From Dendrobium chrysotoxum (lineage: Eukaryota; Streptophyta; Magnoliopsida; Asparagales; Orchidaceae): a stretch of 64,000 nt of DNA. The stretch's first letter is position 1; every line of letters starts with the position of its first letter. Location of the stretch: NCBI GenBank assembly GCA_019925795.1, contig CM034306.1:49656758-49720757 (forward strand). The letters run 5' to 3'. This document shows positions 23,201-36,086 of this stretch, piece by piece. Below the pieces are notes generated by a model that was given only the letters and a program-made list of their open reading frames with translations, was not told the origin of the DNA and did not search any database. A program made the translations under genes and the position numbers.

Positions 23201-26200
23201 CTTTTTGTCAGTCGAGCTCCTAACATACTGCTCCCTCATTTTTTCATGAGTATTTGGCAGCATTATTATGCAGTACTTTCCAGTTTATTTGTAATTCAAA
23301 AGACATAGCTGGAAAAGCTAGGAGGGCTGGCCAACTATTACATGCTTGAAATGATTCAAAAGAGTATCGTTGAGCTAGAATTAACTACCAACACATCACT
23401 TAAGCAGAGTGCATGCTGAAAAAATCTATAGAGCCAACCCCTTGATACTTAGGTTATGATAAAATTGACATGAGGATGATATTTTAACAATTTTCTGCTG
23501 CATCATTCATATTTTATTAACTGAAATATTGTTTGCTTTCCTTCAGACAATGGCAAAATCATTTGAGGTGACTGAGCTACCTGGTATGACATTTATCCTG
23601 GCCTTTTGTTATTTGATTCGTTCAAGTGTTGTTGGCACATTCTGAAATTACTATCTTAAAACTGTCAGTTCGATCAGCAAAGTTTATAACTCGCAAGCAG
23701 TGGATTGTGGCTGGAGCCGATGATATGTTCATTCGTGTTTATAATTATAATACAATGGACAAGGTCAAAGTTTTTGAGGCGCATACAGATTACATCAGAT
23801 GTGTTGCTGTTCACCCAACACTTCCATATGTATTGTCATCATCCGATGACATGTTGATAAAGCTTTGGGATTGGGAGAAAGGTTGGCTGTGCACTCAGAT
23901 TTTTGAGGGACACTCCCACTATATTATGCAAGTTACATTTAATCCAAAAGACACAAATACTTTCGCTAGTGCCTCACTTGATCGCACAATAAAGGTGCTC
24001 ATGTGTTCGAGTTGTGAATGAACTTTTAATTTCACTTGTAATTATTCGTTATGTGTTCGGGTCTTTCAAATTTTGACATGTGATTAAAACTGCAGATATG
24101 GAATCTTGGATCTCCTGATCCGAATTTTACATTGGATGCCCATATGAAGGGAGTAAATTGTGTTGACTACTTTACAGGGGGTGATAGACCATATTTAATA
24201 ACCGGTTCTGACGATCAAACAGCTAAGGTATGCTATTTATTTATTTTTTAAATTTTTAAGATGCTCGACTTTTCTTGTACTTTATTAAAGTCTACTGGAT
24301 GATACCAGGTCTGGGACTACCAAACCAAGAGCTGTGTCCAAACACTCGAAGGGCATACGCATAATGTTTCATCAGTTTGTTTCCACCCAGAGCTTCCCAT
24401 AATAATAACTGGTTCTGAGGATGGAACTGTTCGGATATGGCATGCAACAACTTATAGGTGAGCATTAAATCATCTGAGGCTAAAGTAGAGACCTCGAAAA
24501 CTTTTAATCCGCATGAAAATCAATATTTTTAGGTAACCAGGATTTTTGTATGGCTAAATAATGTTCTTATCATTGTTAGTACACATTCACATATGCTCAT
24601 GCAACTTGCGTACATGCCAATCAAAGGACTTATATGCCAACATGTTTGGTAGCTTCTGGTTTGCTGTCTAATTTGCTGATTTTGCTTGTCATACTAAAAC
24701 TATTATGAATATCTTATCTAGTTTAATGTTTTAAATTTCATTTTTGGAGCTTGCCTTAGGGCGGGTTTTAGGGGTTTGGGTAAAACGGAACAGGGCAATT
24801 AGGCACTGCATAGGTGAAGGCATTGCTATGGATGCTTGGGGCTCACTTTTTATGCCCTATTTACTGAGTGATAGTGATAGGAAACACTTGAAGATCTCAA
24901 GTATTTCCGATCAATCTTTAGAAAACAGCGAGAAAACTCCACAAAAGTCCACACAAATCACGAAAACAGTAGATAATTTGTATTATTTGATGAAAGGGAA
25001 ATGGAAAACAGCAAGATACAATTGATCCTCTATTCGAGAGGAGGATCTTTCTCTCCCAAATCTCTAGACGCCGCTAGAGCCCAAAAGACCTAAGAGATCT
25101 CAAATTTCAGCCAAATTCAAGATGCCCTAACCCTAGGAAAATAAAGTATTCAATGCATACAAATCAAAAGGAAATCCCTAAACAGTCCCTACATTCAAAT
25201 TTTCCTCCCAAATCCCTCAAAAATCCTTCCTATTCGGCTCCCGCAAGGTTGCGGCTCGCGTGCGCCTGTAGCAGGAGGCGGACAATGTCCGCCTCGTTCC
25301 GCCTGGGCCGGTCCCGGCTGGACCGGTTGGACCGGTCCAATTGGACCGGTCTAACAATACTCCCCTCCCAAAGATCCACCTTGTCCGTAAGGTGGAAAGA
25401 CGACACCATCCTCCCATCCTTCTTCATCACAAACAACAAGAACCTGAAGAGTTCGGTCCTTACATCTGTGCCCCGGCGTATACCTCTCATCACATCTGAA
25501 ACAGATCCCCTTCGCCCTCTTCTCCTGTAATTCTGTTTCTGTGAGCTTCTTGAAGTTGTCCCCAGGTCTTCCGCCGGCAGTCTTCTCCTTCGGAGTCTCC
25601 CGAAAGGTACCCGGTGTCGGCTCCTTAGGTGTCAAAAAGGTGGTGGCCATCCTGTACGTGCCTTTTGAGTTGCTGCCTTCCACCCCTTTCTCCAGGTGCC
25701 TCTGATCCTCCACCAACTGAGCTAGTTCCATAGCCTCTCCCAAGTCACGAGGTCTCATTACTCTAACCGCTGCCCGGATCTCTGGTGTCAGCCCTTTCAT
25801 GAAATTTCCCTCGAGCACTGTCTCAGGAAGGCGGTCCAATCGGCTAGCAAGGTACTCGAATCTCTCCCGGTACTCCGTCACTGAACCCTCCTGTGTCAAG
25901 GCGAAGAACTTCTCGTAGAAGTCTCCTCCCCTGCCAGTTCGGAAACGTTCTACCAAACAATCCTTGAACTCTCTCCAACTCCATATGGGTCGTCGCATGT
26001 CCCTCCACTGATACCAAGACAAAGCCTTCCCTTCCAAACATAGGCCCGCCGCCGTCAGTCTCTCCTCTTCTGTCAACCCATTGACGGCGAAATATCTTTC
26101 TACCTTGTAGATCCACCCGTGCGCATCCTCCCCCTCAAAGATTGGCATCTTCAATTTCCTCACCCTCGGGTCACACCAATTTCCCCTAAATCCTCTATAA

Positions 26201-29200
26201 CCTCCCATTCCTTGAAGAGGAGGTGCTCCCCAATTGTCACGATCTTCCCTCCGACGATCATAACCAAACCCTTCATCAAAATCCCCTCTTCTTCTTTCAA
26301 AATCAGCACCCCGGCGATCAAAATCATCCCCTCTCCTTTCAAATTCAGCACCCCTTCTTGCGTAGTCACTGCTCCTCTCCTCTCTAGAAAGTGGTTGTAG
26401 AGGAGGCATTCCATCTTCTCCCTCCAGGATATCCACTTCTGGATTTTCCCTTCCCCTAAACGTGTTAGGGTTCCCATCTCTTCCATGGCCGCCGATAGTT
26501 TCCTTTGCTTCCGATGTCACTGGCTTGATTTTGGCTTCAAGCAATTTCTTCAACATCTCTTCCATCACGACGAACTTCTCTTCCATCCTTTTATTATTGG
26601 ATGAAATCTGATTTTGAAAATCAGACCATTTTTCCTCCAACTCTGATTTAAGTTGCGCAATTTCTCCTTCCAAAACTTCAACCTTCTTCCCGGCCATATT
26701 TCTTCCCAAGAACCACGAGAAGATCTTCTTCCGGATGAGATTTCACCGCTAAAATTTTATAATTTCAGCCGCCGATGGTCCCAAGACAACGCTCTGATAC
26801 CAATTTGATAGGAAACACTTGAAGATCTTAAGTAATTCCAATCGATCTTCGAAAAACAGCGAGAAATCTCCACCAAAAGCCACACGAAAACACGAAAACA
26901 GTAGATAGTTTGTATTATTTGATGAAAGGGAACGGAAAACTGCAAGATACAATTGATCCTCTATTCGAGAGGAGGATCTTTCTCTCCCAAATCTCTAGAC
27001 GCCGCTAGAGCCCAAAAGACCTAAGAGATCTCAAATTTCAGCCAAATTCAAGATGCTTTAACCCTAGGAAAACAAAGTATTTAATGCATGCAAATCAAAA
27101 GGAAATCCCTAAACAGTCCCTACATTCAAATTTCCCTCCCAAATCCCTCAAAAATCCTTCCTATTTGGCTCCCGCAAGGTTGTGGCTCGCGTGCGCCTGT
27201 AGCGGGAGGCGGACAATGTCCGCCTCGTTCCGCCTGGGCCGGTCCCGGCTGGACCGGTCCAATTGGACCGGTCTAACAGATAGCTCCATAATTGAACTTA
27301 AATTCAATTAAATGATAAATCATTAAATTTTAACCTATAATAAATAAATTTTTATGTTTTTAGATAAAATTTAGATGAAAATATTATTTTTTATTTTAAT
27401 CTCCTGAGGGTTTAGTCTTATTTAATTGATTTGTCTCATACAAGCTCATAGAAACATCGAAGCTCTATGCCTAACTCATCTTCATCTCCCTTGCATCCCA
27501 TTTATTGTCGACCTCCACTCGCTTCAATGGACTCCATCACTACTCTTTGTTTCGCTGCTTACTTGCTGCTCATTATCGCTAAAGCCCTATGTTGACTCGC
27601 CTCTCATTTTGTTTCATTTTGATGTCTAATTTTGTTTGATTTATTTGTTTGTGTCAATTAGACTTTGTGGAAATTAGACTATGGAGTTATAATATGAATC
27701 TTATGGCTATGGAATTTAGATTTTAAATTTTATTTTTGAATCATATATTATTTTTATGAGATAAATTTGTAAAATTCGTGAGGCTTACCTGCCTTGTGTT
27801 AGGTAAAATGCTTCATATTACATCTCTGCCTTTTAAAACATTGATACTCATAAAATTGTTAAACTTACAGATTCATTTAACGGCTTCTTCAATCTCTTTT
27901 TGTTTTTGACTTTGGAATCCCAAGACGAGAACTTTGAAAAATTGAAGAAGTTTCAATGTATATTATAAAAAAAATAATGGAGTGGTTGTGGGTTTGTGAT
28001 GCAATATAATCACAGCTATCAGTTCTTCTCATGCAAATCATTACTATGTGTCAATACTTAAATAGCTTTAGAATATATTTTAATTGTGTTTTATGTACTA
28101 GATATATGATAAGGATTATATATTTCTTTTGTCAACTGTAAATATTTTAGGTACGTATTGAGGACTCTTCTCTTATTAAGAGTGCCTTAAGTTTTCAAGA
28201 AAGAAGAGTGCCTTAAGTTTGTGTAGATCAATTGAATATTATTGATTGAAAAGCATTGTCGTCTGGCTCCCCTCTCCTCTTCTCTTCCTTCCACCCTTTG
28301 GGTTTTGTACCTGTTCTTTCTCCCTCCCCTTTTGGTTTTGCACCAACCAACCTTTGTCTTTCTTCCCTAGTTTATGCACCTATTCTCTTGAGTTAGATCA
28401 TTGAAGAATCGTTCCACTACTCTCCTTTTTCTCTTTTTCATACCAAAGAACTTCTCCACTTGGGATGTATTTCCCACTCACTCTCTTAGTGTTGTGTGCC
28501 ATTTCCTCTTCTTTTTCCCCATTGGGCTGTGTACCCCTTTTCCCCAAATTATCCTTTAATCAATATTACACGAATCATTCTACTGTCATCACCATCAATT
28601 GGCATCAAATTAAACTCTAACTCCTCGGGAACTTGATTCCTGAATTACCACAAGGCATAGGTGCATCTACTTCATTTTCATCCTAACTTTATATTCATCT
28701 TTATAAAGTTTCAACCATCACAAGTACCGACTTTTCTACCTCAATGCAACCATAAATAGTCTCCCACAGTTCTCACCTCTTGAAAATTCTGAAGCTTCAT
28801 CCTCGAGTCTATTTTGTTGAAATCTAGCTGACCTCTTCTGCGCTATTTCTCTGACCTCTTCTGCGCTATTTCTCAATTTCTATTAGCTAGGTTGTGTCTT
28901 CCTGCCGGTTTCTTGTAAACTGATCTCAATCCAGTCACAGAATGCCAGTGCAAATGGCTCTACTTCTTCATCATGTCCCATGATGGATTATACTTGCCAA
29001 AGTGTTGTTTATTGCAAGAATCTCCTCTGAATTGAGGAGACTTTCTCAGATCCGAACTTGCTCTCTTCCCACCAGCAACCATGTTGTCCCAAGCTATGGA
29101 CAACACCCCTTTTTCCTTTCTTTGGAAAGATTAAATGCACAACCTGATGCGGACATCCGATCATGAAGATTATCAAAAGAGGAGACGATGATCGACGGCC

Positions 29201-32200
29201 GAGATCATTCCACCTTATCTTAATTTGTTATTTGTAATTTTTATTTTTATTATGAGTTTTCCATTTTTACCCTTACTTAAGGGTGTTGTCTTATGTAAGC
29301 CCAAGAGACAATGTTGTCTTTTTTTGTTTCTTTTATCTTTAGGCCTATATATAGAGGCCCTTGCTCTTGTATGAGAAGGGATGGATTATTAATGAAATTT
29401 TAGATTTCTTTGCTTGATCTCTTAGTGAGTTCATTAGAGCCTTTGTCCGGATCTCTATGTGAGTTCTGGAGAGGAGAAGTCCTATGGGAGGACAACCTTG
29501 TTTCCACCAGCAGCAGGATGGGTCCGGGCTCGTGGATTGAAGTCCCTCGGGGAGGGCAACGCATCACCCGTCAGTCTTCGGAAGAGTCCAAGGCTCGCGG
29601 TTCTATCCTTTGTTTCTTTGTTGTATTTTTCTTTTCCCTAAATTACCTTTCTCCTTCTTCCCTTGATCGCCGGCCAAAATCCCTCCAACACCACCGTCAG
29701 CCACCTAGCCCAAAGTCCCCTCGCCTTCCCTAACCCGCCACCCTCACCTCCACCTTAGGCCGCCACCCTCCCCCTCATCCGGCAGCCGCCGGCCTCTCCC
29801 AAATCACCTCCCCGCCGGCCTTCCGTAGCCTCTCCTAACCGCCGGCCATCCCTTTTGGCCAATTTGAATTTCAAATTTCAAATTGCCAAATAATTACTTT
29901 CCTAAATTACCTCCACGCTATTTAGGAAAGAAACCTTATTGGGATTCAATCTATTTTGAATTTCAATTCCCTCCAAAGAAAATTTAAACCCCATTAGGAA
30001 GCTTTCTCAATTTAAATCAAATCTGAAATAAAAATCAGATTTGATTTCAATCACATTAATTCCATTGGGGACCACATTCATTGAACCTAGACTTGCCTCC
30101 GTCCTCCTCCTATGGCCGGCCACCCCTCTCTCTCCAATCACATTAATTGGACCCCAATTAAGGATCCAATTAATTAAATCTCTTGGCCTAATTCCCTCCC
30201 AATCCCCTTTAATTTCAAATTTCAAATTTGAAATTCCCCTAACCCTACATTAATTAAAATCTGAATTTATTTTCGGATTTTTTTAATCTCCTCCATCAAG
30301 GGATGTTTGAAATTCAAATTCTCCCTCTTTCCCTCCCAAATTAATTCCCTCATTAATTTCTGCCCTAAGATAATTAATCAAGGAATTAATTCCCTCTTTC
30401 CCTTGACCCCTTATTACCCAAATTCCCCTACCCCCTTCTTGTTTCAGATTAGTTTGGTATCAGAGCATGGTTGCCCGGGGTGCGGACTCAATGGAGTCGA
30501 GCTCTTTTCCACCCCGGGAGAATGATGCGGACATCCGATCATGAAGATTATCAAAAGAGGAGACGACGATCGACGACCGAGATCATTCCATCTTATCTTA
30601 ATTTGTTATTTATAATTTATATTTTTATTATGAGTTTTCTATTTTTACCCTTACTTAAGGGAGTTGTCTTATGTAAGCCCAAGGGGCAATGTTGTTTTTT
30701 TTTGTTTCTTTTATCTTTAGGCCTATATATAGAGGCCTTTGCTCTTGTATGAGAAGGGATGGATTATTAATGAAATTTTAGATTTCTTTGCTTGATCTCT
30801 TAGTGAGTTCATTGGAGCCTTTGTCCAGATCTCTGTGTGAGTTCTTGAGAGGAGAAGTCCTATGGGAGGACAACCTTGTTTCCACCAACCGCAGGATGGG
30901 TCCGGGCTCGTGGATTGAAGTCCCTCGGGGAGGGCAACGCATCACCCATCAGTCTTCGGAAGAGTTCAAGGCTCACGGTTCTATCCTATGTTTCTTTGTT
31001 GTATTTTTCTTTTCCCTAAATTATCTTTCTCCTTCTTCCCTTGATCGTCGGCCAAAATCCCTCCAACACCACCGTCAGCCACCTAGCCCAAAGTCCCCTC
31101 GCCTTCCCTAACCCGCCACCCTCACCTCCACCTTAGGCCGCCACCCTCCCCCTCATCCGGCAGCCGCCGGCCTCTCCCAAATCACCTCCCCGCCGGCCTT
31201 CCCTAGCCTCTCCTAACTGCCGGCCATCCCTTTTGGCCAATTTGAATTTCAAATTTCAAATTGCCAAATAATTACTTTCCTAAATTACCTCCACGCTATT
31301 TAGGAAAGAAACCTTATTGGGATTCAATCTATTTTGAATTTCAATTCCCTCCAAATAAAATTTAAACCCCATTAGGAAGCTTTCTCAATTTAAATCAAAT
31401 CTGAAATAAAAATCAGATTTAATTTCAATCACATTAATTCCATTGGCGATAACATTCATTGAACCTAGACTTGCCTTCCTCCTCCTCCTATGGCCGGCCA
31501 CCCCTCTCTCTCCAATCACATTAATTGGACCCCAATTAAGGATCCAATTAATTAAATCTCTTGGCCTAATTCCCTCCCAATCCCTTTTAATTTCAAATTT
31601 CAAATTTGAAATTCCCCTAACCCTATATTAATTAAAATCTGAATTTATTTTCAGATTTTTTTAATCTCCTCCATTAAAGGATGTTTGAAATTCAAGTTCT
31701 CCCTCCTTCCCTCCCAAATTAATTCCCTCATTAATTTCTGCCCTAAGATAATTAATCAAGGAATTAATTCCCTCTTTCCCTTGACCCCTTACTACCCAAA
31801 TTCCCCCACCCCCCTTCTCGTTTCACATCACAACCTCTTTCCCAAAACTCTTCATCAAGGTTTCCCTGACTACCACATCATGTCTTCCTAAGGATCCTAA
31901 TTTAAAACTTCCCAAAGCTATTTAATTTAAATCTTTTGTAAAGCTGCTACCTTGACTTTACTTTCCTAGGAGTTATTTTAAGAAAGAGTAGTTTAATTGA
32001 CAAAATTAGTAGAAGGAACATCCAATAATTAAAATTTAAATAGGATATAATTCATCAAATAATTTGGCGCATTCAAATGCGCTAAATAGTTCGACGCATT
32101 CTGAATGCCCTATACAATTTGGTGTATTGAGCTTAAAGAGGATATAGAGAGGGAGAGGAGAGAGAGGGAGAGAGAGAGAGAGACGGGGAAAGAGGGAAAG

Positions 32201-35200
32201 AGACAGGGAAAGAGGGAGAGAGAGAGCTGACGCAGGAGAGGGAGAGAGCTGACGGGTGAGAGAGAGAGCTGATGGGGGAGAGAGAGAGAGGAGGGGAGAG
32301 AGAATTGATATTTAATTAAAATTTAAATATTAGTAAAAATATATTTTAAATATTTAAATAATAATTATTTTAACGGTTAACTAAAAATTATTTTAACTAT
32401 TATTTTAAATAATAATTAAATATTTAAATATTTAACAATCAGTTAAAATATATTTTAAATATTAGTAAAAATATATTTTAAATATTTATTAAATAATTAT
32501 TTTAACTGCTAAATAATAATCATTTTAGCTATTAAAAATAATAATTAAATATTTAAATATTTAGCAATCAATTAACATATATTTTAAATATTAGAAAAAT
32601 ATATATTTTAAATATTTATTAAATCATTATTTTAACTGTTAAATAATAATCATTTTAGCTATTATTTTAACTATTATTTTAAATAATAATTAAATGTTTA
32701 AAGATTCAAGAATCAGTTAAAATATATTTTAAATATTAGTAAAAATATATTTTAAATATTAGTAAAAATATATTTTAAATATTAAGTAATAATTATTTTA
32801 ACTATTATTTTAAAATCATCTCTCTTTCTCTCTCCCTCTGATCAGCTCTCTCCCCCTCTCCCCCGTCAACTCTCTCTCTCCCTCTCTCCCGCGTCAGCTC
32901 TCTCTGCCTCTTTACCTGTCTCTCTCTCCCCTTCTCTCTCTCCTCTTTAAGATGAATACGCCAAATAATTTGGGGTATTAAAAATGCACGGAACAGTTTG
33001 GCGCATTCGGAATGCGCCAAATTATTTGGCGAATTTGCTCCTATTCAAATTTTAATTATTGAATGCTTCTACTAATTTTGTCAATTAAACTCCTTTTTAA
33101 AATAACTCCACTTTCCTATGCTTGCAAAGCTTCAATAATTCCATGACACCAATAATTTCCAAAAAAAAAACATCTATAGCCATATCTTTCTAACTAAATT
33201 TTCCATATCATGGTTCCTTGCCTCCTTTATTTGTCAACCTTACATTCAAAGGGCCATTGCTTAACCTCCTAATTGTTAGGCAGAGACTAAGCTGATCAAT
33301 CATACCTTTCATGACATGATAGAGATTAACATATACCTCACCGCATCAAAGTACAAAGAGTTTGGATATCATCACAAATCAAACCACTCTCATCCATCTA
33401 TTGATACCTAAATCAACCATTTGTAAAAACTAAGAAGTGACTCAAAATTTGATGTCGCGATATACAAGCATGATGATTTGTCTCACAAATGGTTCTTACT
33501 AGGTTCTTCCATCCCAAAACCTCCACCTACTTCCCTGGCCATTTTGGTCCAACAAGTCAACTAAAAGCATCTAATTCAATAGCCTGTACCAGAAATTTTG
33601 CTCTTACTTTATATGGTAATGGTCCTTTTGAAGATTACCATATGTGAACCAATCTGTGATGGTGGTTTGGACTCTTAAGGATGATTCTGAATTACTGCAG
33701 TCTGAAATTGCTATATTAGTAAAAGTTAAGCCAAAGCTTGCTTATAATGAGATATTTGAGCAAGATCTGCTGCTTAAGGCTTTTATCGTGCCAAAGATAT
33801 ATATTGTTCTGCCTCTAGAGCCTGATGCAAGTTACCATCGGATTGTATCAAGATTCCTTCTTTTAAGTTTCTAATAGTTGCTCCTTCTCCAATGATCCCA
33901 TTAATGCATGGTGATTCTATTGTTTAAATACCTCCTTGGTGCTTCTTGGAGATTTCATTTTGCTTCAGTCATCAGTATAATTTGTTGAGTTTATGCTTCC
34001 ATTGTTATTGCTATGTCCTTATCCATTATTGGCCCAATCAACGGAGTTATCAAAGGCTTTGAAGTGGAATAACCCGTATTCTACTGTTTACTATTCCAAT
34101 GAATATTTTTATTGGTGCACTATTCGTCTAAATATTTTTATTTTGCCTATTTATGGGCTTTAGGTTTCTATTGCAACCTTCTTAATTGCCGCTAATTGCA
34201 GGTTTCATTTCATGGGATTTTGTCAAGGCTTCTATGTACCAGAAGTTGTTTATGTATTATTGATTTAATTCCTGATTGCTATGAATTTTGGATGATATTA
34301 AAATATGAACTAAATGATCATCTGGAATTAAATTGGGTGTATCTTATACCAACTATATTTCCTAACTTAAGATGAGCAGTACATAAATATATTTTGAGGC
34401 ATGAAAATTATTAACTTAAGGTTTGAATAATATTTTTCTTTCTAGTTTTCAATCTTATAAGTGTAAGTTGAATTTTATTTTTTCGAGTGTAGTGCAAATG
34501 TGAGTACCTAATACAAAAGAAGTCATCTCTTTATGCTAGGTGTAGACTTTGTTTTTCTTACTTGTTATTTGGTACTTTCATTTTTTTTCCGTGTTTCATC
34601 TATATAATTTAATATTGGCTTGATTAGGGTTCTTGATTTTTCTTTAAATTTGGCACACATATAAAATTCAATTTGCTGAAATTAAATTACGATTGTTTGT
34701 TGATCATATGTGATTCTAATTCTTGTTGAATTTCTCAAATTATTTCAATAATTTTCTTATTATTCGCATTCTAAATCTAGTGTTATCTGTTTACATTTAA
34801 ATAAAGCAAGTTGTTGAGTAAATTGGTGGCTTGTGAATTGACAATCCTCATGTTCCTTTATATTAATTTAAACTATACATTATATCAATTGCATTAGGAT
34901 ACTGTAAGAAGTGATGAAATTTAAGCAACTTTGAGAAATCATTTTAGTGAATTTTTGAAAAAGCAAGATCAATTTAATGATGACATTAATGTAGTTAAGG
35001 CACAAATTGACACTTTGGAAAATAATCAAGTGATGATGACATACTAATAAAATTTTAAATTAAAGTGTTTACTTTTAATGGTACAATTGATTGGTCAATA
35101 GATTTAGATAACTTCTTTAAATAAATAACCATATCTGATGAACAAGAAATGTGATTTGTAAAATAAGAAATTAATTGATAAATCTAAAATCTATTTAATG

Positions 35201-36055
35201 AGCATGAAAATACGAACGGATAGGTTGGGAAGGGTATATCATGGACTGAAATGAAAGAATTTTATAAGAGAAATATTTGCTTTTCATATTGCTTGATAAA
35301 TTTAATTCATTAAAGCAAAGGACTAAAATTGTTAATGAATACTTGAATATATTTGAAGAACTGCTATTGCATTATGAGATTATTAAATATTCTTAAACCG
35401 CACTCACTAGGTTATTAAAGTTTAGTTCGAGATTTGATATATATTGGAAGACGCCACCTTGTTGTATTTCAGCACTCGTGCATGCTTTATGCTTGCATTA
35501 GATTGATAGGAAGTGGATGCTCTTTTCACCAAATCAGCAGATGAAACATGAAAAATTGGGAAGAAGAATGCCCAAAAATAATTTTTATTGAAAGAACTAT
35601 AAAGAGAATTGCAAGATACAATTGGATCTTCAATTGGAGAGGAAGATCTGGCTCTCCCAAATCCCTAGTCGCCGGCTAGAGCCCAAATAACTTAAGAATA
35701 AAATAAATTCAGCAAATAAGATATACCCCTAACCCTAGAAAAATCACCTATTTAAAGCAAACAATATACAACAAATACCTAAACAACGCTCCCCCATTTC
35801 CCTCCCAAATCTGCCCTAATTCCTTAATTATTTCTCTCCCAAATTAACCCTTAAATCAGCCCCCAAATTTACCTTCTTCAATCAAGAAACATTTTCTAAT
35901 TAATCCCCTCCAAATCTACCCTCTTCAATTAGAAACATTTCTTAATTAATCCCCTCAAAATCAGCCCTCTTCAATTAAGAAATATTTCATAATTAATCCC
36001 CTCCAAATCATCCCCCTCTTTTGTGTCTCCCACTCCCTCCATATCAATACTCCCC

Positions 36056-36086
<31 letters not shown>

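Larger units (their letters stand above)
24875..27278 (-). mobile_element. Gag-only LTR retrotransposon (TR-GAG type)
   Basis: A 2404-bp element on the minus strand, flanked by identical 5-bp duplications GATAG (24870-24874 and 27279-27283). Two LTRs start TGATAGGAA and end GGTCTAACA as read on the plus strand. The primer-binding site, complementary to initiator tRNA-Met, reads TGGTATCAGAGC on the minus strand just inside the right-hand (5') LTR. A purine-rich TTTGGGAGGGGAGTAT precedes the left-hand (3') LTR. Only gag is encoded; protease, RT, RNase H and integrase are absent, so movement must depend on another element. The intact gag and similar LTRs suggest a fairly recent insertion. Confidence 0.93.
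29145..31830 (+). mobile_element. LTR element with 1.3-kb LTRs and a 71-bp interior
   Basis: Two nearly identical repeats, 29145-30451 and 30523-31830, are flanked by the 5-bp duplication CAACC (29140-29144 and 31831-31835). They are separated by only 71 bp. That interior has a tRNA-Met primer-binding site TGGTATCAGAGC (30455-30466), a perfect 9-bp inverted repeat (CCCGGGGTG at 30474, CACCCCGGG at 30510) and a purine run GGGAGAA touching the second LTR. No protein is encoded. Each LTR has a TATA-like TATATATAGAGG (29346 and 30724). The exact target duplication shows it was inserted as a unit. Confidence 0.92.

Noticed and set aside
25153..25530. 125-codon plus-strand frame and similar frame at 27084
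   Set aside because: Repeated in both LTRs of the gag-only element; shadows of LTR and antisense gag.
26119..26486. Frames overlapping gag in other phases
   Set aside because: Shadows of the intact gag frame.
29410..31111. Repeated 107-codon frames at 29410 and 30788
   Set aside because: They lie in equivalent positions of the two LTRs and downstream of the LTR TATA-like box; no protein family recognised, and both are inside non-coding LTR sequence.
33644..33874. 76-codon frame in intron 8
   Set aside because: No recognisable family, inside intron surrounded by repeats.
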